From Desmodesmus armatus (Eukaryota; Chlorophyta; Chlorophyceae; Sphaeropleales; Scenedesmaceae): a stretch of DNA of 64,000 nt. A program made the position numbers and the translations under genes. The stretch's first letter is position 1. Each line of letters begins with the position of its first letter. Below are positions 22,254 through 33,210 of the stretch, piece after piece. The notes under the pieces were generated by a model that saw only the letters and a list, made by a program, of their open reading frames with translations, was not told where the DNA came from and did no database searches. The stretch is taken from NCBI GenBank assembly GCA_007449985.2, contig VIIQ02000836.1, positions 186,001-250,000 on the forward strand, written 5' to 3'.

Positions 22254-24445
22254 TCAACCCCCCTCAGCCACCAGCAGGTTGATAATGTCATCTAGCCTAT
22301 GCACCACATCCAGCATAGTCGGCCGGGCATGTGGTTCAGGACTGGTACACTGCTGGTACAGGCTCTGCAGCTCACTCTGCACGCCCGGTGAGGGGTTGAA
22401 GCGCAGCGTTTCAGGCAGCTGCAGGGCTCCATACTCCTTGCACAAGTTCCCAAAGCCTTGCTTCTGAAAGGCAGCAGGACAGCACAGGAGGGATAAGCAG
22501 CAGCAGTGCACAGCAGACAACAAGCGGCTGCCAACACATCCAAATAATTTCAAAAAGTTTGTGTGGATTACGACTCGGCTTCGGCTGATTCACGACGTGG
22601 CCAGCCTGTCGCACAGAGGGCACCAAATAAGAACAATAGAGTTGCTAGGGCTTCCACATGCAGCATGTGCAACTCTGCTGTCAATGCTGCCATCAAGCTG
22701 CAGCAGCATGTGCTGGACTGGTGCGACACACTCACCACTTGCTTGTCTCGCGGTGGGAGGTTCATGAGCTCATCCCAGTAGGGTATCTGCCCCGTCAGCG
22801 CTTCGTACATCAGCATGCCAAACATGTACACCTCAGAGGCCCTGCTGACTGTGAAGGGCCCAAACTGATTCTCCAGCACCTCTGGCGCAACCCAGCAGCG
22901 GTTGGTGACCAGCTGCACCTCAGTCTTGCCTTCAGACGGCAGCCACTCAGCTAGGCCAAAGTCAGCAACCTGCAAATCAGTCAACGACAGCGCGAAGGTT
23001 GCAAAAGCTGTGTGACAGACTCAAAACCATTGCAGTCTTCCTTCACAAGGCCATGAGTGCCAAGCTGCCACTGTAGCTCATTGCTGGCAACATTTCAATG
23101 CTGTAGTGGGCATCCGCTTTCTACTGACACTAAGCAGTTGCACACACAGCACAATGCATGGACAGCAACACTCCAGGGTGCAACCACTTCACTGTGCCTG
23201 TTTCATGATCAACTATCTGTATCCCAGTATCTGTCACACCCACCTTGATGCCCCAATCGGGACCTGATTGGCTTTGCAGCATGACATTGCAGGCCCGCAA
23301 GTCCCCATGCACCAAAGCCCTCCCGCAGCGGCGCTGGTGCGAGTGTAGGTACGCCACCGCGGCTGCAGCATTGTGCAGCAGCCTCACGATGTCAAGGGCT
23401 GAAGCAGATGCCAGGAAGTTGGCGTTGGGCTGGCTGAGGCTGCCCCCACGGCACCACTCCATGACTAGGGCAGGAGGCTCCTTGCAGAGTGCCAGGCACT
23501 GCACGACACTGGAGTGCCTGCTGGCCTCCATCATAGCAGCTTCCTTGAATAGCGCAGCCACCGCCTCTCTGTGGCGCTGCACTCGCTCTGCAGAGCTGAC
23601 CTGCCGCAGGAAGCTGTGCTGCTGCTCAGAGCTGTCGCAGCCCTTCAGCTCCTTCACCACGACTGGCTGCCCGTGGTAGCACGCTACATACACCTTGGCG
23701 AAGGAACCCTCGCCTAGGTTCCAGCGGACAGTACCATCGCCCTGCAGGACGCTGCGGGGCGCTGCACCATGCCCTACCAGCCATGTGCGGTTGAGCCTGC
23801 AGCAGATGGCCGTGTAGGGCACTGCTAGCACCCCTGCAGGTAGTCCCTGCAGTTCTGGAGGCTCGACCTGATCGTGGTCAAGCTGCTGGTCCTGTCGGCG
23901 CTGCTGCTGTTGGTCCTCTTGCTGCTGCACCTCCTGCTGCAGCTGTATGTCTTGGGGCGGCTGCACCATGTCCGCCTGGACAGACATCAGCACTGCCACG
24001 CCCTGGAGGGACAGCTGCTTGTCAGACTGCTGATCTAGCAGCCCCAGGTCTGCTGCTTTGCGCAGCACGTACGGGAGCATGAACAGGATCAGTATGTCGG
24101 CCAGGACCAACAGATACCCCCGCCAGTCCAGCATCGTTAGGTTCACCATGAGTCCCAGTGCAGGCTCCAGCTGCTTGAACGCAGGGCTGGCCCGAGCTTG
24201 GGACTGCAACACAACACAACAAAATTTGAATGATTGAATGGTACAGTCACAGCAAGCACTGAGGTGTCCCAACGACACCCAACCATAGCATTGGATTCCT
24301 CGGGGTGTGATCTTACCTTTGCCTGGCTCTGCTGGGAAACCAAGGACAGCAGCTGCTCTGGGGCATGTCTACCAGCAACCAGCGTGGCACACTTGCCGCA
24401 TATTCCACTGGACAGGCGCTGCCGAAGAAGGTCCACAGCAGCCAT
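22254..24445 (-). CDS. TKL-type protein kinase with N-terminal membrane segment
   Basis: Predicted Ser/Thr (TKL-like) kinase. Exons: 24317-24445, 23244-24203, 22736-22969, 22254-22463; 510 aa. The N-terminal third has a hydrophobic run (LLVLADILILFMLPYVL) that could be a membrane helix, then a Gln/Asp-rich linker. The kinase domain follows: P-loop GEGSFAKV, VVVKEL lysine, gatekeeper-hinge VMEWCRGGS, catalytic loop HGDLRACN (Gly in place of Arg of HRD, with Asp and Asn kept), DFG in VADFGLAEW (Asp366), APE as VAPEVLE, subdomain IX SEVYMFGMLMYE, and a final RPTMLDVV. All catalytic residues are present, so it is probably active. It lies head-to-head, 588 bp away, with the kinase gene at 25034, with which it shares the HGD loop. 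The start is the Met opening the 43-codon first exon; an in-frame Met at 24511 is the alternative. Confidence 0.85.
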
Positions 24446-25033
24446 GCCAGCCCAGCCAAACAAAGGTATGCAGCACTGTTGCCTGGCCCAACAGCAATGA
24501 GCATACGTCAAGGTGCACGCGATGTCAACTAAAGCAGCGAGTGAACCAGAATGTCAGCAACCCAGTAGTGGATGGTTTTCGTAAATCTGTAAGTGGCTTT
24601 TGGAATACTCAAACTTTGGAACGTGTTCATTTGAGATCCAGGGCCGAGTAGTCTTCCAATTACATAAACCCTAGGTCACGCAAAGGGTGTCCAGGCTGGC
24701 CCGATCAACCGCTCAGGCAACAGAAGACTTTCTATGGTTGGGTTTTATATCTTTGAGCGGTATACCATGTTTGATGCCTGTATGTTGGGTTCAGTCACTG
24801 CCGCTTTGTGGTCTGAGTTGGGCCCAAGTAGTTTTTGACCCATCACCATCAAAGAGACTTGTCCTTTCAGCTTCTGGTCATCAATTTATTAAACTGCGAA
24901 CCTCGGGTCGTATCTGATTGGGCATGCTCTCCGTCTGGGACCCCACAGTGACCCAGCATTGGCCACCCCTAGGGCCTGGCCTGCCGCATCAAACCTGCCC
25001 ACACAGCACTGTTGGTTGGGAGCTGTTTAACAG
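24446..25033. promoter_or_regulatory. Divergent promoter region between two kinase genes
   Basis: 588 bp between the start codons of the minus-strand TKL kinase and the RING-ARM-kinase gene. The segment near 24590-24910 is AT-richer than the surrounding genes. No specific binding site was recognised. A shared upstream region would allow co-regulation, which is an inference. Confidence 0.4.
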
Positions 25034-28000
25034 ATGGCAGAGTGCTGTGTGTGCTTCAGGAAGTATGACAGATATGAACACAAGCCCAGGTCTCTGCCAT
25101 GCGGGCATGCACTGTGTCAGCAATGTGTCCACGCAGCTGACGCAGTGCGCACCCAGGGTGCGGCAGATAACAACCCCTACCAGCCATTGGGATGCCCTCT
25201 CTGCCGACACCCAGTACCAGACTGGTTGGCGCTGCCAGTGAACCATCCGGTCCTGGAGGTGAGTACACTGCCTGGGGATATGGGCTTGTTTCTGTCCGTC
25301 CCACCCGACCTTGGTAGCCCCAAAGCACCCTCAGTGGTGACAGGATTCAGCTTCAAGCTTCTGTAGGGGTCAGAGGTCAGCACGTTTCAATGTATACTGG
25401 AATATCAGTTTAGCTCGAGGCTCCACATGTTTGCAACATGCCATGCATGCTGTCTGTTTCCCTTGCACAGATGCTGGAGCAGCAATTCTCCTCCACCCGT
25501 GATGATTCAGGGGAGCCACAACTTCCGCTGATCGACAGCACCGAGATGGTGCACATGGCCCCCAGCACAGCGCAGCAGATAGCAGGCAGCAGCACCTACA
25601 CGGCGCTGCAGGACACAGACTCGGTAAGCAAGCCAGAGCTGTGTTAGCCATGACAAGAGGCGTGCACTGCATGGCATGGGCAGAACTTATGGCAGCAACA
25701 TGGTCAGCAGCCACATGCATCCCTAATGTCTGCGAGAGAGCTCAAGCTTGTCCTCCAGCATCTGTAGCAACAGCAAAGCTTGCTGGCATCTGCTGGGATT
25801 GCGGCCCACCTTCAGCAACGCAGCTGACTTGCGTGATGATCTACACACGCCATGTACTGCTCTGTCCTGCTGTGCTGTGTTGTGCTATGATGTGCTGTGC
25901 TGTGCTGTGTGCGCATTCATGCCATGCTGCATGCACAGGTGATGATGATCGCACACCATGTCAACCAGCTTTACAGTCCGGAGGTGCTGCAGCAGCTGCA
26001 GGCAGTGACTGCATTGGCAGAACAGACAGCCTTGGCAGCCCAGGAGGGGCCGTTTGCTGCTCTGGCTGCTGACAGCAGTGAGCTTGAGCGGCAGCAGGCA
26101 GTGTGCAGGCAGATTGCTGATGCAGGGGGCTTTGCTGGCCTGGTGGCAGCGCTGCTGCAGACACATGGGCAGAACAGCGCGTCTGCTGCCACGGTGCAGC
26201 GCCTAGGCACCAGGGTGCTGTGCTCCCTGCTGTTTTCCTTACCAGAGCGGTTCCAGTCAGCAGTCAACGCAGGGGTGGTGCGTGCCCTGCAACAGCTGCT
26301 GGGGTGCCCTTTGGATGAGACACAGTGTCTGGCTATGAAAACGCTGCTAGCATTGGCAGCATCCAGTGAGCCAACAGTGCAGGCGGCAGTGCTGCAGCTG
26401 GAGCTTTATGCGCCGGCAACTGCGCTGCTAAAGTCTGACGACACAGTCGTGCAGCTTGACAGCATCGCGCTGCTGCAGTTGCTTCTAAGGGAGCATCAGC
26501 AGGCACCTGCTGCTGCTGCTGCGGCCGCCCCGGCAGTAGTGGCACTTACTCGGCTGCTGGGGAACCACAATGTTGAGGTGCAACAAGCTGCGTACCTGGC
26601 GCTGTGGGCCTTCATCAGCAGGGCAGGTCCTGGTGTTGTGGCACAGCAGGTTGCAGTGCTGCTGGGCCAATCCTGCTCTTCAACACAGCTGGCAGGTTTG
26701 GACTGGTTGATTGGGCTGCTGACACACCTCAGTAAGATGATCTCAGTACAGGAGCTCAGCAGTGCGGGAGTGGTTGAGGCATCCGTGCGGCTGCTGGGCA
26801 GCTTGGAGCCAGCAGTGCAAGCAGCAGCAGCCCAGGCAGCAGCAGCACTGTCTTTCAACCCGGAAGGTGTTGCCGTGCTCGTCAGCATCCCTCAAGGAGT
26901 GCAGCAGCTTGTGGCTTTGTTGGGTGTGGAGGGCACACAGGAGTCAGCTGCAAGCGCGCTGCGGGGGATTGCTGAAAACAGCATCATGCCATGGCAGCTT
27001 GAGGCCGTGCGGAGCTGTTGTGGTGCGGAGATCCGCGCAGCCGGGGCGGTTCCTGCAGCCCTTGACCTCCTGAGGTCTAGCTTGGACCCCGGCAGCACAC
27101 AGAGGCCTAGCGATGAAACTGTGAGGTCCCTCCTCCTTATGCTGCAGTGCTGCTCTATGCGCCCGGATGCTGCTGCTGTGATTCGGCAGGCTGGCGGGCT
27201 GGAGGTGATGCAGCAGGTGCTGATGGCACATCCGGAAGCTGAGGTAAGGCAGTGAGCTGATGCTGTGTTGCTACCATGGTTTGGGCCTTGGAGCCGCGTG
27301 ATGGGTTTCTCAGCCTTTCCCTAGCAGCACTTGTGCTGCCGCCTGCAAGCCAACAAGGTTGAAATTCCATACTCAACGTGTACAGTACATTCATGCAACC
27401 ACATGGAGGATGTCATGTGTGGTCTGTTTTGTGTGCATGCCAAAGAATCCATTTTACGGTGCTGTGATGTGCTGTGCTGTGTCGTGCTGTGCTGTGCAGT
27501 GGCAGCACCCTGGCATCATGCCTAGCATGTCGTTGCAGCCGTTTGGTGGTGCACTCGTCAGCCATAGCCAGGGGCCAAAGGGCCAGTCAGCCTTGGCTGG
27601 GCAGGCTGGTGGCATCCAGTTGGAAACCAGCTCGATGGAGCCCTCAGATGCTATCACGGCTGACCACTTCATCAGCTATGGGGAGCTGGAGCTGGGTGAG
27701 CCTATTGAGGAGGGGGCTGGGGGCAAGGTGAGTGTGCGGGTCGCTTGAGATGTGACCCTGTGTTGCCCCTCAACTGCTAGTCGCCATGTGTCTGGTGATG
27801 GACCAGTAAGCAACTGCTGGCAGTTCCGACAGGTTGTTAGGCCAACCATTGAAGCCCACTGTTGTGGTAGCACCCTGCATGCAGTAAGCATCAGCTGCAC
27901 TGGTAGCCTGATTGCAAGAGGTGCTTACTTTGCCGGTGCTGATGGGTGGTGATAACTGCAGGTATCGATTGCTTGGTTGTTGGATACAGAGAAACACAAT

Positions 28001-31000
28001 TGCTGCTGACTTGCAGTGTGCAACAATATGTGAAGTGTCCCAACACCTGCACTGTGATGAGTTATACTGTAATTATTTTACTGTACGGTACTGCACTGTA
28101 CAATGTGTGTTGTGTCCGCAGGTGTACCGAGGCAAGTGGTGTGGTGTTGACATTGCTGCCAAAGAGTACCGGGCGGTGGACGACGACGGGCAGACAGAGT
28201 GGACGAGGCAGGTATGTATGGGCCTGGCGCACAGCACATGTTGTGATGCTGCAGAGCAGCATCTTGCCAGTCTGTCAGTCAAAGGTACGTCATGTGATTG
28301 CGTCTTGACAGTGCTGCTGTTGTGCTGTACTGTTGCTGCTGCTGCTGCTGCTGCTGCTGTCGCTGCTGAAGGAGGTGGGCATTCTGGCAAAACTTGCCCA
28401 TCCCAATCTGGTGCGCTTCTGTGGAGTGTGCCTGGACCCTCCCCTGTTGGTCATGGAGTACTACAAGAGCGGCAGCATGTTCAAGATGCTGGGATGGGCA
28501 CGGGCAGCAGTGCAGCATGGCCAGACCAACGAGGTGTGCGCACCTAGTGAGGGGCTTGGGCATCGCTGTAGTTGTGTGCATGCACTGTCAGCGTCCAGTG
28601 GGTGTTGTGTCTGCAGGGCAGCGGGGCAGGCCTGACAAGGGGGGCAGGGCAACAGACAACCAAGCCACGGGCATCTGCGGTGCTCCTGGTACTGCTGTTG
28701 CCAGCACCGTGACATTCAATCCAGACGCCCACCACCAGCGCAGCACGATTGACTTGGGCTGTGTTTGTGTTTAGCACGTGCTGCATCCCGCTACAGCCAC
28801 AATGGTCACCTGTGGCTGTAGATCACACTGCAACCCACCTGTTACGGATGTGTTTGTGTCTATGCATGCAGTACGTCAACTACCTGACCTGGAAGCGTCG
28901 CCTGCAAATGCTGCATGACGTGGCATCAGGCATGCTGTACCTTCACTCCCGCCGCCATGTGCACGGCGACCTGAGCAGCCTCAACATGTTCGTGGCGGAG
29001 GGCGACAAGGTGCGTGTGACTTGCTCGCGCGCTCCGCAGGCCGGAATGAGGCGCAACGCGCTCTCATCGTCTCTCTATCGCTTCTATTTGCATTCAAGTA
29101 CGGTGCATTCATTTTTGGGTGTTGCACAGTCTTTGGTTGACGGCAGCACAGCGCTGTTGTGCGAAAGCTCGCAAAGCTGCACGAGGCAGACCAGTAAGCC
29201 GACATGCAACGTTGAATGCCTTGCTGATTTATCTTGGGTTGATGCTGACTAATGCTGCTGAATTGGGGTTGCGCAGCACACACCGTGGCTTTGCAAGGCA
29301 AGCAGCGCCCAAGGCACCTGCAGCTGCTTGCATCCGCAGAGCCTTCGATTCGACCCATTTTGTGGCGCAGAGTTTGCTGATCGTCATCATCGTCACATGT
29401 CTGCAGGTGAAGGTCGGCGACATCACTAACCGCCTGAAGCGCAGCAAGGAGCTCCTTGGTCGTCCCGAGCCAATCAAGATCAGAAGCCCTCGCTGGGCGG
29501 CACCAGAGGTACGCTACTGCTGGATGAGCCCGTAAGAAGTACGTGGATAGAGCCTTGCCCATATTGAATACAGCGCCCTGCGGCTACATGGCAAGACCCC
29601 TGCTTTTGCAAGACTCTGCTGAACTGTGGCTTTGCCGACGGTCATGCGTAATGCCATCGCACTCAGCAGTGAAGATGTGCACTCTAGCGTGATGGCGTGT
29701 GAGGTGGTGAGCACGTTGAAAGCAGATAGGGTGTGTCAGGTCAACATGTTTTCAAGATGGAGTGACGCTTTCATCTTGTGGCGGGGGACTATGGGAGGGT
29801 GGTCTGTGATAGTTGTGTGCAATGGATCTGAGCGTCATGGCTTCAGACGATTGCAGGGCTGTTCAGCAATCTCGCAGTGTGTGTTCAACTGAGGCATTCT
29901 CCTTTGCTGTTGCCATGTTGCTGCTGTTGTTGCCACAGCTGCTGGGCGACACGAGCATGAGCACCGCCAGTGACGTGTACTCCTTTGGCATCGTCATGTA
30001 TGAGATGCTCACACTCAAGATGCCCTTTGAGGAGTGCGACGACAATGGCATGGTGCGTGCATAGGCACCGGCGTTGTTTCAATGCTGTCTTGACTACTAT
30101 GTGATTCACTACTATGTGAAAAGGCAGTGCGCATTTGTTTGTCGTCCAGGCCAGTTACCTCAACATCACTGAATTCAAGGTAAATGTTTCTAGGGAGTTA
30201 CTCTGCAGTGAAGCATAGCAAACGTTTGGACAGATGGTGTCTTGAAAGCCACCATGGCAAGCTGGCCAGCGAACGCCGGCATGGTGTGCTAGGATGATTT
30301 GATACCATCCATCACCCCCAGTATGTATTAGGACTGCGTACCACTTAGGCGCTGTGTGATCAAGGTGTGTATGCATCTGAGGCCACCACTGCATTGTGGA
30401 GCCCTTCACATTGCGTACTGTGGCCTACACTCGCTGCTTGTTGGGTTGCCTCTCTTTACGCACATGCAGGTGGCAATCAGGGTGCTGACTCAAGCCATGC
30501 GGCCGCAGATTCCCACCTTTCACCAGCTGCCGCCCAACACCAGCCGCATCTGTGAGTCAGGCGCCAACAGTGACCGCAGCAGAATTCTGTTCCGGAAGAA
30601 GAGTAACTGCACAGGGCCAACCCTGTATTTTTGAAGAGTTTGAAACCAAGACGCAGAGCATCCGGCCTGCATGCCCTCACACATTGCATCACAGCTCCAA
30701 CAGCATGTGGCTGCCCTTGTGTCTTGGCAGTTTGCTATGATGAGGTGTCACCTGCATGCTGACAGCTGGCCTGGTTCACAGATTCAACTGCATTCACCCT
30801 CTGTGCCAACACTCCCTGCTCTTGTCATACGGCGATGCACCCGCCCACCCCCCAGGCCTGGCCAACTACATCCGGTTGATGCAGGAGTGCTGGCAGCAGG
30901 ACCCCCAGCAGCGGCCCAGCTTTGCAACAGTGGCCCGCCGGTTGAAGGCCATGCAGCACTGGGTCAGCGCCTGCAGCAACGCCCTGCTGCACACCAGCAG

Positions 31001-31613
31001 CACCAACACCAACAGCAGCAGCGGACCTTCAGTGGTTCCCCTGGCGGAGGGCTTCTTCACAGTGCCACCCAGTGATCCAGCAGCAGAGGCGGCAGCCGCG
31101 GAGAGAGCAGCCCATGCCGCGCGTCCGTGGGACGTGCACCCTGCCGTGGGCGATGCGGAGCATGCAGAAACGATGGCAGGAGAGGGCAGGGAGGCAGCAG
31201 CGGACCACCCCCACTTCCAGCAGCAGCAGCAGCAGAACCAGCAGCCGCCACCGCAGCAGCAGCCGCAGGAGCAGCCTTTCAATCAAGAGCAGCAGCAGCA
31301 GCAGCACAGCTTACAGGCAGCCTGTCCCAGTGTGATCAGCGAGGACAGCAGCAGCTACCATGGAGCATATGCACACACCACCAGTAGCAGCCACTGGGGC
31401 AGCAGTCTGGTGGGAGGTCGGGGCGCATACGCCAGCAGCACCTGCAGCACCAGCATCTCAGAACCACGTGGGCATCCGCGTTACAGCGGCAGCACTTTTG
31501 GGATAATGCCTCAGCAGCATCAAATTGGGCCTGACAACCGCATGGTGCCTGTGTATGACGCCATACCGGAAGACATGCTTCAGCAGGAGCCCCCCGTGGT
31601 GCGCAGTGGTTGA
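25034..31613 (+). CDS. RING finger-armadillo repeat-TKL kinase protein (module A)
   Basis: One polypeptide joins a C3HC4 RING (residues 4-65: CCVC, CGHALCQQC, CPLC), armadillo-like helical repeats (about 127-561) and a TKL kinase domain (from about 620), followed by a Gln/Ser-rich tail. Exons: 25034-25258, 25471-25623, 25939-27243, 27500-27727, 28122-28211, 28312-28533 (acceptor uncertain), 28872-29009, 29407-29508, 29939-30052, 30150-30179, 30470-30551, 30856-31613; 1148 aa. Kinase marks: GEPIEEGAGGKVYRGKW, AAKEY lysine, VMEYYKSGSM, HGDLSSLN, then VGDIT where DFG is expected (Asp kept), WAAPE, SDVYSFGIVMYEM, and QRPSFATVARRL. RING and ARM suggest a ubiquitin ligase with a protein-binding scaffold, as in plant ARM-type E3s; kinase activity is plausible but the DIT motif is unusual. 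The stop at 31611 may be spliced out, joining this to the gene at 32050 (donor GT at 31599, phase 0). Confidence 0.8.
28333..28371 (+). repeat. CTG microsatellite at a kinase-module splice acceptor
   Basis: A run of about nine CTG codons, then TCG CTG CTG AAG, directly precedes GAG GTG of the kinase alpha-C helix in module A. In module B the same place has a normal CTGCAG acceptor. Either an acceptor ending at 28371 (AAG) or one ending at 28311 (CAG) keeps the frame; the second would add a poly-Leu stretch. Confidence 0.75.
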
Positions 31614-32049
31614 TGCTCCAGTTTCCAATGAACCAGGATGTTCTGATTGCAAGAGATGCTCACTGCCCTACAGCTATCTATGGGCGTGCCAGCAGCACGG
31701 TGTCACTGTTTCAATATGTTATATTGTTTCAAAGTCATACTTCAATACACTTTGGGGTTGTCCGGCTCAGAATAACACATAGTCATGCATGACCTGCTTG
31801 GGGAACATCCGTGTTCTGCTGCATGGGCAGTGGGGCTCGGCTGTGCATGCAATGCTGCCAGTGACTGTGTTGATGCACCCCTGAGCGCAGCTGCACAGCA
31901 TATGCACATAGCTGCTGTCACACAACATCTGATGTCAATTGCCACATCTCCCATTCTTGTTCACTCAAGTTGTGTTTGTTCACATGCTTATCTACAAGTA
32001 CTCTGTCCTAACACAATTGTTCGGACCTGGCCGCTGTGCTGTGCTCCAG
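31614..32049 (+). other. Gap between kinase modules A and B; possible intron or intergenic
   Basis: 436 bp without TGTAA and without a convincing start exon for module B. Its last bases are a normal acceptor in front of the exon at 32050. If a donor at 31599 is used, the whole stretch is the end of an intron in one long gene. An in-frame ATG at 31984 would be the start if module B is independent. Confidence 0.5.
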
Positions 32050-33176
32050 TGGCAGCACCCTGGTGTTATGCCAGGGTTGCAGATGCACCCGCTTGATGGT
32101 CAACGTCTGAGCCATGATCAGTCGCCAATGGCAGACTCGCCGCTTTCACCAGGGCCGCCAGGACAAGAAGGCGGGTATCTGCTGGGGGACAGCTTGATAG
32201 AGCGGTCAGACACAATCAGGGCTGAGCACATCATCAGCTGTGAGGAGCTGCAGCTGGATGAGCCCATTGGCATTGGGCCTGAGCGCAAGGTGAGTGTTGC
32301 TTAGGACGGGACCGTGCGTAGCCTTGTTTGTGAGCAATTGGCCACGAGGCCATGTCTGGCAGTTTTGACAGGGCTGTCAGGGCACCATTGAGGCCCACCC
32401 TGCATGCACCCTGCATGCAGAAATCATCACCAGCGCTGGTAGAGGGCCTGACTGCAGGAGGTGCTCTAGTCTGTTGATGCTGGCCATGGTGTTGACGTCA
32501 TGGCGAGGGTTGGCTACAACACTTACAGGGTTATCGAAATTGTGGCACATCACGTGTGCGGTGTGTCAACTCCTATACTGTTCCTGTCTCGCGCAAAGAT
32601 ACCGTAATGTAGCATACAAACTGTACTGCTGTGCCATGTGGCGGTTGTGGTGCGGCCACAGGTGTACCGTGGCAAGTGGTGCGGCATTACTATTGCTGCC
32701 AAGGAGTTTCTGGCGGTGGATGACAGCAAGACAGAGTGGACAACAGAACGAGTATGTGTTTTGCCCACCGTGGGCAAGTTGGAGTATAGCAAGCAATGCA
32801 TGTTGCCGGGACAGTCAGAAGTACACCATTTGGCCGCATCCTGACATGCGTGTATGGCCACACTGGCTATGTGTGGCACGCCGCCACCGCCAATGACAGC
32901 AGCAGTTGCCTTCTGTGCAGAATGGGCTGGATTAAGTACGGCATGTGTCAACCAAGCCTGATGGGGTGCCTAAAAGCCAGTTCTGTCCCTGCAGCCTGTC
33001 ATACAGTGCATCAGCCACAGCACAAGTCTGCATGCTAGCGCAGAAGCAACGTCTGCACACCCTTGTTGATGCTGCTGCATGTTCCGTGTTGATGGTGCTC
33101 ATTGGTCTCCGGTTGATCTCAGTTGCTGCTGCGTACAGCATTGCTGCTGCTTCCATTGCTGTCTGTGTTGCTGTTG

Positions 33177-33210
<34 letters not shown>

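Noticed and set aside
31984..32049. ATG at 31984 as the start of an independent module B gene
   Set aside because: Kept only as an alternative: the frame runs across a position that is intronic in the homologous module A and the following acceptor is intact.
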